A stretch of DNA of 64,000 nucleotides from Amycolatopsis sp. CA-128772. GTDB lineage: Bacteria > Actinomycetota > Actinomycetes > Mycobacteriales > Pseudonocardiaceae. The notes below the pieces were generated by a model. The model was not told where the DNA came from, did no database searches, and was given only the letters and a program-made list of their open reading frames with translations. The stretch is from NCBI RefSeq assembly GCF_002904295.1, contig NZ_PPHG01000073.1, positions 1-64,000 of the forward strand, in the 5' to 3' direction. The position numbers were made by a program, and so were the translations under genes. Positions 15,926-24,167 of this stretch are shown piece after piece (the first letter of the stretch is position 1; each line of letters starts with the position of its first letter).

Positions 15926-16158
15926 CTAGCGGGCGGCCGGCCCGGCCGGTCCCGGTTGGCCCGGCTGCCCGGTCACCGAGTTCACCTTGCGGACCGCGCC
16001 GGCGATCTGCTGGTGGTACTTGCCCTTGGTCTTGTCGTCGACGAACTTCGCGGCCTTGCCGACGGCCTGGTTCACCTTTTCGGGGTTCTTCTTGGCGTAC
16101 GCGCGAGCCGCACCGGCGGCGCCGGCCAGCATGGTCAGCTTCTTCATCAGAGGCACGG
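15926..16158 (-). CDS. MT0933-type antitoxin-like small protein
   Basis: About 77 residues: MPLMKKLTMLAG, then KKNPEKVNQAVGKAAKFVDDKTKGKYHQQI in one continuous helical segment, and a PGQPGPAGPAAR tail. The FVDxKTxGKYxxQI core is the hallmark of the mycobacterial Rv0909/MT0933 antitoxin family. No toxin gene is adjacent, so this copy is an orphan. GTG at 16158 has GGGAGGG 5 nt upstream and is preferred; ATG at 16149 would lack a ribosome site. It is convergent with recQ, one base apart. Confidence 0.75.
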
Positions 16159-16310
16159 TGGCCCTCCCTCGTCGGTAGCGGTCATCCTGACAACGCGGAC
16201 GAACCACCCGGAGGTTCCCCGTGTGACGAGGCCCAAAACCTGGGCCCGCCACGGCCGGCGCCGGAAAATTGCCGCGCGGATGCCCGCCGCGCCGCTCTAG
16301 GCTCGCGATC

Positions 16311-17285
16311 ATGCGCGACCTGGCCGCCCTGCCGAAGGCCCACCTGCACGTCCACCTGGAGAGCACGATCCGCCCGGCCACGCTCCGCGAGCTCGGGGCG
16401 GCGAACGGTGTCGACGTCCCGGCCGGGCCCCCGGTGTTCGACGGCTTCCGCGCCTTCGCCGACTACAACGCCCTCATCCGTTCGTGTCTGCAGCGGCCGG
16501 AGGACTTCGAGCGCATCGCCCGCGAGTACGTCGAGGACGAAACCGCCCAGGGCACGCGCTACGCCGAGATCACGTTCACCGCCGCGTCGCACGGGGAACG
16601 CCTGGACGACCTCGAAATGCCGCTCGCATCCGTCCTGAAAGGACTGTCACAGGGCGCGGACCTCGAGTGGCGGCTGCTGCTCGACCATTCCCGGCGCCGC
16701 TCGGTCGAGCGGGCCGAACGGACCCTCGACCTCGCCCTCAGGTACGACGAGGTGTTCGCGATCGGCATGGCGGGCGAGGAAAACCACTCGCTGCGGCCGT
16801 TCGCGGCGGTCTTCGAGAAAGCCCGCGCCGGCGGCCTGCACCTGCTGCACCACACCGGCGAGGACGCCGGACCGGACAGCATCCGCGAGGCACTGGCGGT
16901 GGGCCGCACCGAACGGCTCGGGCACGGCATCCGCGTCCTCGAAGACCCCGCGCTGGTCGCCGAAGTGCGTGACCGCGGCCTGGCCCTGGAGGTGTGCCCG
17001 TCGTCGAACGTGACGCTGGGGCTGGTGCCGTCGCTGGCCGGGCACCCGCTTCCCCGGCTGCTCGACGCGGGCCTGACGGTCACGCTCAACACCGACGTCC
17101 CGTCGGTCACCGGCGCGAACCTGGCCGGGGAATACGCCCGCGTGCAGCAGGCCTTCGGCTACGACGACACGACGATGGCGGACTTCGCCCGCGCGAGTGT
17201 CACCGCGTCCTTCGCGCCCGAAGCGACCAAGAAGGCCGTGCTGCGGGACATCGACGCGTGGCTCACACCGGCAGCAGGCGGGTGA
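16311..17285 (+). CDS. Adenosine deaminase-like metal-dependent hydrolase
   Basis: 324 residues of the adenosine/AMP deaminase TIM-barrel family. The zinc ligands are H13 and H15 (HVHLES), H181 in HTGED, and D262. The catalytic E184 and H205 (LGHGI) are present. Two positions differ from ordinary adenosine deaminases. The Gly after HVHLE is Ser 18, and the second Asp of the NTDDP motif is Val (NTDVPSVTG, V263). That aspartate normally contacts the purine, so the substrate may not be adenosine. The start follows no clear ribosome site. The 3' end overlaps the convergent VWA gene by 23 nt. Confidence 0.85.
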   Translation: MRDLAALPKAHLHVHLESTIRPATLRELGAANGVDVPAGPPVFDGFRAFADYNALIRSCLQRPEDFERIAREYVEDETAQGTRYAEITFTAASHGERLDDLEMPLASVLKGLSQGADLEWRLLLDHSRRRSVERAERTLDLALRYDEVFAIGMAGEENHSLRPFAAVFEKARAGGLHLLHHTGEDAGPDSIREALAVGRTERLGHGIRVLEDPALVAEVRDRGLALEVCPSSNVTLGLVPSLAGHPLPRLLDAGLTVTLNTDVPSVTGANLAGEYARVQQAFGYDDTTMADFARASVTASFAPEATKKAVLRDIDAWLTPAAGG

Positions 17286-18630
17286 CCAGCGTGCCGAGCT
17301 GGTGCACCGTGCGGCACTCGTGCATCTCCACGACGTCGGCGTACTCCAGCGCCGCCGAGTCGCCGGTCGACCACAGCGACCGCCGCTCCGGGTTCAGCCA
17401 GTAGACGTGCCGGGCGCGGGCCTTGATCGCGCGGACGGCGTCAAGGTTGGGGTCGCCACCGTTCGTGCGGGCGTCGCCGAGGATCAGCACCGACGTGCGC
17501 GGGCCGACCGCGTCGAGCCAGTTCGCGGTGAACTGGCGCAGGGAGCCGCCGTAGTCGCTGTGGCCGTCCCAGCGCACCAGGGCGGCTTCGGCCAGCATGC
17601 GGGCGCCGAGGTGCTCGGGGTCGGCCGCGCCGGTGGTGACCAGGTGGGTGACCTCGTCGGCGCTGTCGACGAAGGCGAACACGCGGATCTTGGCGAACTG
17701 GTCGCGCAGCGCCTGCACCAGCAGCATGGTGAAGTTCGCGAACCCGGCCACGGACCCGGACAGGTCGCACAGCAGCACGATCTCCGGCCGCCCCGGACGG
17801 CGGTGGCGGTAGGCCGGCCGCAGCGGCACGCCGCCGGTCGACAGGGACCGCCGCAGGGTGCGGCGCAGGTTGATCTGCCCGCGGGTGGTGCGTTTGCGGC
17901 GGGCGGCCAGGCGCGTCGCGAGCTTGCGGGACAGCGGCTGGATCGTCCGGCGCAGCTCGGCGAGCTGGGTGCGGCTGGCGATGAGGAAATCGACGCGGTC
18001 CGGGGAAGGCGCGATGGCGTGCTTGGCGACGCGCTCGCGGCCGCGGACCTCGGCCGCGCGGCGGCGTGCCTCGGTGCGGACCTGCCCGCGGAAGCCCTCG
18101 ACGCGGCGGCGGATCTCGTCGCGGTCGAGCCGGTCGGTGAACTCGCCGCGCGCGCCGCCGCCGCGGACCGCGGCCAGCACCCGGGCGATCAGCGTCTGCG
18201 GCTGGAGCCGCTCCAGGGTCTGGTGGGCCGAAAAGCCGCCGCCCGGCCCGGACGCCGAGCCGTACTGCCCGAGCAGCTCCACCGCGAGCCCGGCCAGCTG
18301 CCCGAGGGCCTGCTGGTCGCCCTCGGCGAGCGCGGCGGCCAGCTCTTCCCGCAGCTCCTCCAGCGTCGACGGCCGGTCCTCGCGGGCTCGTTCGGGGGCG
18401 CCGATCCCGGCCGGGAAGTACAGGTCGAAGGCGGCGTCGAAGACCGCGCGCTGCCCGCCGCGGCGGACCAGGGCCGCGGCCAGGCCCTCCCGGACGAGCG
18501 AGCGGTCGTCGAGGCCGAGCACCTCCAGCGCGGCCGCGGCGTCGACGGTCTCGCTCGGGCCCGCCGGGATGCCCTGAGCCCGCAGCGCCTTGACGAACTC
18601 CGCGAGCCGCTCCGGCACGCCGCCGGTCAC
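17263..18630 (-). CDS. VWA-domain protein, CoxE-like
   Basis: 455 residues. The N-terminal 180 form a helical region (RLAEFVKALRAQGIPAGPSETVDAA in one stretch), a basic linker follows, and the C-terminal third is a von Willebrand A domain with MIDAS DLSGS and later GDARTNGG. The terminal YWLNPERRSLWSTGDSA is typical of CoxE-type partners of MoxR ATPases. Such pairs help mature or insert metal cofactors into enzymes such as carbon monoxide dehydrogenase. GTG at 18630 overlaps the MoxR stop by 4 nt; longer upstream frames only read through moxR. No target enzyme adjoins. Confidence 0.88.
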   Translation of the reverse strand: MTGGVPERLAEFVKALRAQGIPAGPSETVDAAAALEVLGLDDRSLVREGLAAALVRRGGQRAVFDAAFDLYFPAGIGAPERAREDRPSTLEELREELAAALAEGDQQALGQLAGLAVELLGQYGSASGPGGGFSAHQTLERLQPQTLIARVLAAVRGGGARGEFTDRLDRDEIRRRVEGFRGQVRTEARRRAAEVRGRERVAKHAIAPSPDRVDFLIASRTQLAELRRTIQPLSRKLATRLAARRKRTTRGQINLRRTLRRSLSTGGVPLRPAYRHRRPGRPEIVLLCDLSGSVAGFANFTMLLVQALRDQFAKIRVFAFVDSADEVTHLVTTGAADPEHLGARMLAEAALVRWDGHSDYGGSLRQFTANWLDAVGPRTSVLILGDARTNGGDPNLDAVRAIKARARHVYWLNPERRSLWSTGDSAALEYADVVEMHECRTVHQLGTLVTRLLPV

Positions 18631-19511
18631 GACGCGTCCAGGACCTGTTCGAGCTTCAGGCCGGCGCCCGCCTTGGCGATGTCGTCCTGGTGCTTGAGCA
18701 CGACGCCGAGGCTCTCCCGCACGACCCGGTCGTCCAGCGTCGATGCGCCGAGCGCGAGCAGGGTGCGCGCCCAGTCGACCGTCTCCGCGACCGACGGCAG
18801 CTTGCGCAGGTCCATCGCCCGCAGCGCGGCGATCACCCGGACGACGGAATCGGCGAGCGCGGCGTCGATGCCGGGCACCTTGAGCCGGACGATGTCGCGT
18901 TCGAGCTCTTCGTCCGGGAAGCCGATGTGCAGGAACAGGCACCGGCGGCGCAGCGCCTCGGACAGCTCGCGCGTCGCGTTGGACGTCAGCACGGCGAACG
19001 GCGCGCGGGTGGCGGTGATCGTGCCGAGCTCGGGCACGGTCACCTGGAAGTCGCCGAGCACCTCCAGCAGCAGGCCCTCGACCTCCATGTCGGCCTTGTC
19101 GGTCTCGTCGATCAGCAGCACGGTCGGCTCGTCGGAGGAGATCGCGGTGAGCAGCGGGCGGCGCAGCAGGAACTCCTCGCCGAAGATGTCGGTGCGCGCC
19201 TGCTCCCACGTCTCCTCGCGGCCGGCGGTGATCCGCAGCAGCTGCTTGGCGTGGTTCCACTCGTAGAGCGCGCGGGCCTCGTCGATGCCCTCGTAGCACT
19301 GCAGGCGCACCAGCCGCGACCCGCTGACCTGGGCGACGGCCTTGGCGAGCTCGGTCTTCCCGACGCCGGCGGGGCCTTCGACCAGCAGCGGCTTGCCGAG
19401 CCGGTCGGCGAGGAACACGGTGGTCGCCACCGCGGTGGAGGCGAGGTAGCCGGCCCCGGCCAGCTTGGCCGACACGTCGTCGACGGAGGTGAAGAATCCG
19501 GTGCCCACCAC
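18627..19511 (-). CDS. MoxR-family AAA+ ATPase
   Basis: 294 residues. Walker A is GPAGVGKTE, Walker B/sensor is VLLIDETDKADMEVE, and sensor 1 follows in VLTSNATRELSEALRRR with an arginine finger. MoxR ATPases act as chaperones with a VWA partner, here the overlapping downstream gene. GTG at 19511 is preceded by AGGAGG at 6 nt, and a TAGAGT -10 lies further upstream on this strand. It is divergent from the aldo/keto reductase across 74 nt, which contains CGCTCACCCGG twice, 32 bp apart. Confidence 0.9.
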   Translation of the reverse strand: MVGTGFFTSVDDVSAKLAGAGYLASTAVATTVFLADRLGKPLLVEGPAGVGKTELAKAVAQVSGSRLVRLQCYEGIDEARALYEWNHAKQLLRITAGREETWEQARTDIFGEEFLLRRPLLTAISSDEPTVLLIDETDKADMEVEGLLLEVLGDFQVTVPELGTITATRAPFAVLTSNATRELSEALRRRCLFLHIGFPDEELERDIVRLKVPGIDAALADSVVRVIAALRAMDLRKLPSVAETVDWARTLLALGASTLDDRVVRESLGVVLKHQDDIAKAGAGLKLEQVLDAS

Positions 19512-19585
19512 GTGCCTCCTAAGCGTTCGCTCACCCGGACTCTACCGGACCGCCGGGAACGCTCACCCGGGTTAGCATCGGCCGC

Positions 19586-20614
19586 GTGACCTACGCTGCG
19601 GCTTCCGGCCGATACGACTCGATCCCCTACCGGCGCTGCGGACGCTCCGGGCTGAAGCTGCCGGCGATCTCGCTCGGGCTGTGGCACAACTTCGGCCACG
19701 ACCGCCCGCTGCAGACCCAGCGCGACATCACCCGCCGCGCGTTCGACCTCGGCATCACGCACTTCGACCTGGCGAACAACTACGGCCCGCCCTACGGCTC
19801 GGCGGAGGAGAACTTCGGCCGGCTGCTGGCCACCGACTTCCGGCCGTACCGCGACGAGCTGGTGATCTCGACCAAGGCCGGCTACGACATGTGGCCCGGG
19901 CCGTACGGCGAGTGGGGCTCGCGCAAGTACCTGCTGTCCTCACTGGACCAGTCCCTCGGCCGGCTCGGCCTGGACTACGTCGACATCTTCTACTCCCACC
20001 GCTTCGACCCCGAGACGCCGCTGGAGGAGACCGTCGGGGCCCTCGACGCCGCCGTCCGCGCCGGGAAGGCGCTGTACGTCGGGATCTCGTCGTACAACTC
20101 GGAACGGACCGCCGAAGCGGCGCGCCTCCTGCGCGAGCTGGGCACGCCGCTGCTGATCCACCAGCCGTCGTACTCGATGCTCAACCGCTGGATCGAGGAG
20201 GACGGCCTCCTCGACACGCTCGAACAGGCCGGCGCCGGCTGCATCGCGTTCTCGCCGCTGGCGCAGGGCCTGCTGACCGACCGGTACCTGAAGGGCGTGC
20301 CCTCGGACTCCCGGGCGGCGCAGGGCAAGTCCCTCGACCCGGGCACCCTCGACGAGAACCGGCTGGGCCGCGTGCGCGCGCTCAACGACATCGCGGCCCG
20401 CCGCGGCCAGTCGCTGGCGCAGCTCGCGCTGGCGTGGGCGCTGCGGGACCACCGGGTGACGTCGGTGCTGATCGGCGCCAGCAGCGTCGGGCAGCTCGAG
20501 GACAACGTCGGCGCGCTCGGCAACCTCGAGTTCTCGTCGGAGGAGCTGACCGAGATCGACGGCCACGCGACCGACGCCGACATCAACCTCTGGAAGCGTT
20601 CTTCGGACGGCTGA
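19586..20614 (+). CDS. Aldo/keto reductase, YghZ/Gpr type
   Basis: 342 residues of the NADPH-dependent aldo/keto reductase barrel. The catalytic tetrad is visible as D and Y in FDLANNYGPPYGSAEENFG, K in VISTKAGYDMWPGPYGEWG and H in IFYSHRFD. The insert YGEWGSRKYLLSSLDQSL marks the L-glyceraldehyde-3-phosphate reductase (YghZ) branch. Likely role: detoxification of methylglyoxal or related aldehydes. GTG at 19586 sits 7 nt after TAGCAT, consistent with a leaderless mRNA. A terminator follows. Confidence 0.9.
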   Translation: MTYAAASGRYDSIPYRRCGRSGLKLPAISLGLWHNFGHDRPLQTQRDITRRAFDLGITHFDLANNYGPPYGSAEENFGRLLATDFRPYRDELVISTKAGYDMWPGPYGEWGSRKYLLSSLDQSLGRLGLDYVDIFYSHRFDPETPLEETVGALDAAVRAGKALYVGISSYNSERTAEAARLLRELGTPLLIHQPSYSMLNRWIEEDGLLDTLEQAGAGCIAFSPLAQGLLTDRYLKGVPSDSRAAQGKSLDPGTLDENRLGRVRALNDIAARRGQSLAQLALAWALRDHRVTSVLIGASSVGQLEDNVGALGNLEFSSEELTEIDGHATDADINLWKRSSDG

Positions 20615-20678
20615 GACCCGGCCGCGGGGGCGCCCCCCGTTTTCCACGCTACCGGAGGACACCGACAGTTTCGGCCGC

Positions 20679-20710
20679 AGCGGCCGGGGCACCCGCCCCG
20701 GCCGCTTTCT
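20679..20710 (+). terminator. Rho-independent terminator after aldo/keto reductase
   Basis: An 11-bp perfect stem (AGCGGCCGGGG at 20679-20689 with its complement at 20696-20706) has a 6-nt loop and is followed directly by TTCT, the upper arm itself ending in T. It lies about 65 nt past the reductase stop and before the TetR promoter. Confidence 0.8.
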
Positions 20711-20721
20711 CGGACCGCAGT

Positions 20722-20751
20722 TTGACCAAATTTCATTTTTGGTCATACGAT
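20722..20751 (+). promoter_or_regulatory. TetR promoter with embedded operator
   Basis: TTGACC (20722-20727) and TACGAT (20746-20751) are spaced by 18 nt. Between them lies the inverted repeat TGACCAAA at 20723-20730 and TTTGGTCA at 20738-20745, perfect 8-bp arms around 7 nt. The ATG of the TetR gene is 6 nt after the -10, so the mRNA is probably leaderless. Autorepression is inferred. Confidence 0.7.
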
Positions 20752-20757
20752 GGCACC

Positions 20758-21423
20758 ATGCCTCCTGCCGAAGACCGCGCCGAGCGGGCCGAGCGCATCC
20801 TCGACGCGGCCGCCGGGCTGCTCCTGCGAGCCGGATACCGGCGCACGACCATCGAGGACGTCGCCGAGCGGGCCGACGTCGGGAAAGGCACCGTCTACCT
20901 GCACTGGAAGAACCGCGAGGAGCTGTTCCTCGCCGTCCTGCTCCGCGAATCCGTGCGCGCGCTCGAGGACCTCGTGGCGGCGATCGCGGCCGATCCGCTC
21001 GCCGTGCGGCTTTCGCGGCTGACCGAGCTCCAGTACGCCAACGTGCTGGGCCGCCCGCTGCTGCGGGCCGGGTACGCCGACGACGCCGAGACGCTCGGCA
21101 AACTGCTGCCGAAGCTGCACGGCAAGCTCGACCCGCGCCACGCGGAAGCCTTCGTCGAATACCTGGAGCTGCTGGCGGCGAACGACCTGCTCCGCACCGA
21201 CCGCCCGGTCCGCGACCTCACCGTCGCCTTCCAGGCCGTGCTGCACGGATTCCTCGGCCGCACTCCCCCGCCCGAGCCGGCCCTGATCGCCGACACCGTC
21301 GCGCACGCCTTCGAGCCGCTCGCCGTGTCGACGCGGCAGCTGCGCGCCGTGGCGCCGCGGGCGCTGGCGCTGTTCACCGAAGCCGTCGCGCTCGACCGCA
21401 AACAGCTCGAACGCGCGTACTGA
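20758..21423 (+). CDS. TetR-family regulator
   Basis: 221 residues. The TetR DNA-binding domain is clear: RILDAAAGLLLRAGYRRTTIEDVA, then ADVGKGTVYLHWKNREELF. The C-terminal ligand domain is of undefined type. Start 20758 follows the promoter-operator directly. The gene lies 16 nt upstream of the LLM oxidoreductase and both are probably one autoregulated transcript, so the ligand may be the oxidoreductase's substrate or product. Confidence 0.9.
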   Translation: MPPAEDRAERAERILDAAAGLLLRAGYRRTTIEDVAERADVGKGTVYLHWKNREELFLAVLLRESVRALEDLVAAIAADPLAVRLSRLTELQYANVLGRPLLRAGYADDAETLGKLLPKLHGKLDPRHAEAFVEYLELLAANDLLRTDRPVRDLTVAFQAVLHGFLGRTPPPEPALIADTVAHAFEPLAVSTRQLRAVAPRALALFTEAVALDRKQLERAY

Positions 21424-21439
21424 CCCCTGGAGGGAACCC

Positions 21440-22309
21440 CTGCGCACCGGAATCCTGATCGACGAACTCGGCGTCGGCTTCGACGCCATGACGGCTCAAG
21501 CGCGCGAAGCGGCGAAGCTGGGTTATGACACGCTGTGGCTGGCGCAGCGCGGCGGCTGGGACGCGCTCACCGCCCTGCCCGCCCTCGGCGCCGCCGCACC
21601 CGGCGTCGAGCTCGGCACGTGCGTCGTCCCGACGTACCCGCGGCACCCGATTACCATGGCGGCGCAGGCGCTGACCGTGCAGGCGGCCACCGGCGCGGCC
21701 GTCCACCTGGGAATCGAGCTGAGCCACAAGTACGTCATCGAAGGTGAATTCGGCTGTTCCTACGACCGCCCGCTGCGCCACCTCCGCGAGTACCTGGAGG
21801 CGTTGAACCCGTTGCTGCGCGGGGAAAAGGCGGACGTCCACGGCGAAACGCTGACGGCCGCGGGCGGCCTGACCACCCCCGGCGCCGCCCGGCCCGCGGT
21901 GCTGGTCGGCTCGGTGAGCCCGCAGTCGACGCGCCTGGCGGGCGAGCTGGCCGACGGCGTGATCACCACGTGGGCGGGCCCGCGGGCGATCGGCGAGTTC
22001 GTGGTGCCGACGCTGGGCGGCGCCTCCCGGATGGTCTCCGGCCAGCTGATCTGCGTGACGTCCGAAGTGGACGAACGCCGGACGTGGATCGAGCAGGCGT
22101 ACGGCGGCGCGGCGAACGTCCCGGCCTACCGGGCGATCCTGGACCGCGAAGGCCACGAGCGCGTTTCGGACACTGCACTCATCGGCGACGAGGAAACCGT
22201 GCTCCGCCAGGTGAAATCGCTGGAAGACGCGGGCGCGACCGAACTGCTGGTGATGCCGATCGGCCCGGCGGAGGACCAGGCCCGCACCCGCGCCCTGCTG
22301 GCCGCCTGA
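21440..22309 (+). CDS. LLM-class F420-dependent oxidoreductase, probable CTG start
   Basis: 289 residues if read from CTG at 21440. The first barrel strand RTGILIDELGVGFDAM is needed for a luciferase-like TIM barrel, and no ATG or GTG lies in frame upstream of it. GGAGGG ends 5 nt before this CTG. Using the first ATG (21488) would delete the first strand. Other family features are GYDTLWLAQRGGWDALTALP, the non-prolyl cis segment GTCVVPTYPRHP, and VLVGSVSPQSTRLAGELADG. It probably uses F420. The gene follows the TetR stop by 16 nt as an operon. Confidence 0.82.
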   Translation: MRTGILIDELGVGFDAMTAQAREAAKLGYDTLWLAQRGGWDALTALPALGAAAPGVELGTCVVPTYPRHPITMAAQALTVQAATGAAVHLGIELSHKYVIEGEFGCSYDRPLRHLREYLEALNPLLRGEKADVHGETLTAAGGLTTPGAARPAVLVGSVSPQSTRLAGELADGVITTWAGPRAIGEFVVPTLGGASRMVSGQLICVTSEVDERRTWIEQAYGGAANVPAYRAILDREGHERVSDTALIGDEETVLRQVKSLEDAGATELLVMPIGPAEDQARTRALLAA

Positions 22310-22337
22310 CGCCGTCGCCCCGGCAGCACCGGCCGGG

Positions 22338-23609
22338 CTAGCGCGGCGCCGGCAGGTGGGCCGCCTCCGGGAACAGGTTCAGCGCCCGCAGCGCCGCGCC
22401 CAGCTCGGCGATGTCCGCCGGGTTCGCCAGGGACCGGCCCAGCTCCTCCGTGATCCGCTTCAGGCGGTGCCGGATCGTGTTGGGGTGGCAGAACATCCGC
22501 TCCGACGTCAGTTTCGCCGAGCCCTGGCAGTCGAACCACGCGCGCAGCGTCAGCAGCAGCACGTTGCGCTCGTCGCCCGGGAGGTCGAGCAGCGGCTGGA
22601 GGACGTGGTGGGCCAGCTGCACCGACGCCTCCGGCGCGCTGGCCACCAGGCCCGCCAGCGGCGACTCGGTGAACTGGACCAGGCCGGGCGTTCCCGGCGT
22701 CATGCTCGACAACGCCACCCGCGCGAGGTGCAGCGCGCGGGCGGTGTTGCCGAGGCCGGTGAACACCGGGCTGATCCCGACCCGGCCCACCGGGCGCTCC
22801 CGGACCAGCTCCACGATGGCCGGCGCCGCGGCGGGATCCCGCAGCGACACCACGCCGACCTGCAGGTCCGGCGTGAGCCGCCAGGCCGACGCGTGGTGCA
22901 GCGCGCGCAGCCGGGCTTCGACCTGCGGCAGCGGTTCCTGGCCCAGCCGCGGGGTTTCCGCCGCGACGACGACGAACGTGCCGTCCAGGGACAGGTCGAG
23001 CACGCGGGCGATGTCCCACAGCGTGCCCTCGGTCGCGGCGCCGCCGGCGAACAGCGCCTCGACGAGCGCCGAACGCCGGTTCTGGTGCGCCACCATGACT
23101 TCCGCGGTCGTGTCGCGGTAGGACGTCGTGAGCGCTTCGGCGAGGTCGTCGATCAGCGCCCAGATCGCCGTCGTCGCGGCGACCAGCGCGGCGAGGTCGT
23201 CCCGCTGGGCGGTCAGCTCGACGAACCGGTGCCAGACCTCGGTCAGCCCGATCCGGTAGGCGCGCAGCAGCTCGGGCAGCGGCGCGCCCTGCAGGGCGCG
23301 GGCCCGGCCGGTCGCGCGGGCCTGCGACAGGTCCGGGACGTCCGAGCCGCGCAGCGTGCGCATCACGTGCTCGAGGTTGGCGCGCACCGAGTTCCGCAGC
23401 TCGGTGTGGGTGACGAACCGGGCGTCGGCGTAGACCGGCATCTCGGCGCGGATCTGCCGCACGGTGCTTTCGATCAGCTCGGGCAGGTTCCGCTCGGCCT
23501 CGGCGGCGAGGACGGCGACACGCGGCGCGCGGCCGTCGGACAGAAGCGCCTGGTAGTGCATGGTGCCCTCCGGTCCCCCGACCTCCTCGTCGAGGCCGGA
23601 GACCGACAT
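22338..23609 (-). CDS. PucR/CdaR-type transcriptional regulator
   Basis: 423 residues. The N-terminal half is helical with HTELRNSVRANLEHVMRTL and a GGDEF-like central domain (FVVVAAETPRLG and LQVGVVSLRD). The C-terminal PucR helix-turn-helix has the hallmark FCHPNTIRHRLKRITE. Such regulators control purine, sugar-diacid and other catabolic operons. It lies immediately downstream, on the same strand, of the molybdenum hydroxylase genes, separated by a terminator and its own palindrome, so it may regulate them or itself. Confidence 0.88.
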   Translation of the reverse strand: MSVSGLDEEVGGPEGTMHYQALLSDGRAPRVAVLAAEAERNLPELIESTVRQIRAEMPVYADARFVTHTELRNSVRANLEHVMRTLRGSDVPDLSQARATGRARALQGAPLPELLRAYRIGLTEVWHRFVELTAQRDDLAALVAATTAIWALIDDLAEALTTSYRDTTAEVMVAHQNRRSALVEALFAGGAATEGTLWDIARVLDLSLDGTFVVVAAETPRLGQEPLPQVEARLRALHHASAWRLTPDLQVGVVSLRDPAAAPAIVELVRERPVGRVGISPVFTGLGNTARALHLARVALSSMTPGTPGLVQFTESPLAGLVASAPEASVQLAHHVLQPLLDLPGDERNVLLLTLRAWFDCQGSAKLTSERMFCHPNTIRHRLKRITEELGRSLANPADIAELGAALRALNLFPEAAHLPAPR

Positions 23610-23612
23610 CTA

Positions 23613-23639
23613 ACCCGAACGGCTGCACCACGTTCGGGT
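23613..23639. promoter_or_regulatory. Candidate operator of the PucR-type gene
   Basis: ACCCGAACG at 23613-23621 and CGTTCGGGT at 23631-23639 are perfect 9-bp arms around 9 nt. The repeat ends 3 nt before the regulator's start codon, a position suited to autoregulation of a nearly leaderless gene. Confidence 0.5.
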
Positions 23640-23656
23640 GAACTTGCGACAAGAAC

Positions 23657-23697
23657 CGCGGATGCGGAGATTCTTCTGTAGAACCTCCGCATCCGCG
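23657..23697 (-). terminator. Terminator of the molybdenum hydroxylase operon
   Basis: A perfect 13-bp stem (CGCGGATGCGGAG at 23657-23669 and its complement at 23685-23697) starts right after the stop codon of the iron-sulfur subunit on this strand. The 15-nt loop contains a second 4-bp pairing (TTCT/AGAA). Downstream on the minus strand the sequence is mildly T-rich. Confidence 0.8.
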
Positions 23698-24156
23698 TCA
23701 GGCCATCTTCGCGGCCGCGCTCTTGATCGCCTCCCGGATCCGGAAGTAGGTGCCGCAGCGGCAGACGTTCTGGATGGCGTCGATGTCGGCGTCGGTCGGG
23801 TTCTTCGTCTTCTTCAGCAGCGCCACCGCGGCCATGATCTGGCCGGGCTGGCAGTAGCCGCACTGCGCGACGTCCTGCTCCAGCCAGGCTTCCTGGACCG
23901 GGTGCAGCTCGTCGCCGTCGGCGAGCCCCTCGATCGTGGTGACCTCGCGCCCGGCGCACGCCGAAACCGGCGTGACGCAGGGGTTGAACGCCTCGCCGTC
24001 GAGGTGGCTGGTGCAGGCCTTGCAGACGTTGATGCCGCAGCCGTACTTCGGCCCGCGGACCTTGAGCTTGTCGCGCAGCGCCCACAGCATCGGCAGGTCG
24101 GCGGGCGCGTCGACGGTGACGGTCTTCCCGTTCACCACGAAGGTGTAGGTGGGCAC
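23698..24156 (-). CDS. [2Fe-2S] subunit of molybdenum hydroxylase
   Basis: 152 residues with two [2Fe-2S] clusters. The plant-ferredoxin-like N-terminal one has CGINVCKACTSH plus a later Cys, and the helical C-terminal one has QCGYCQPGQI and CRCGTY. It is the small subunit (IorA-like) of isoquinoline 1-oxidoreductase/aldehyde oxidase enzymes and passes electrons from the molybdopterin subunit. GTG at 24156 has a GGAG-type site and follows the large-subunit stop by 11 nt. No FAD subunit is present, as in the two-subunit IorAB type. Confidence 0.9.
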   Translation of the reverse strand: MPTYTFVVNGKTVTVDAPADLPMLWALRDKLKVRGPKYGCGINVCKACTSHLDGEAFNPCVTPVSACAGREVTTIEGLADGDELHPVQEAWLEQDVAQCGYCQPGQIMAAVALLKKTKNPTDADIDAIQNVCRCGTYFRIREAIKSAAAKMA

Positions 24157-24167
24157 GGTGGTTCTCC

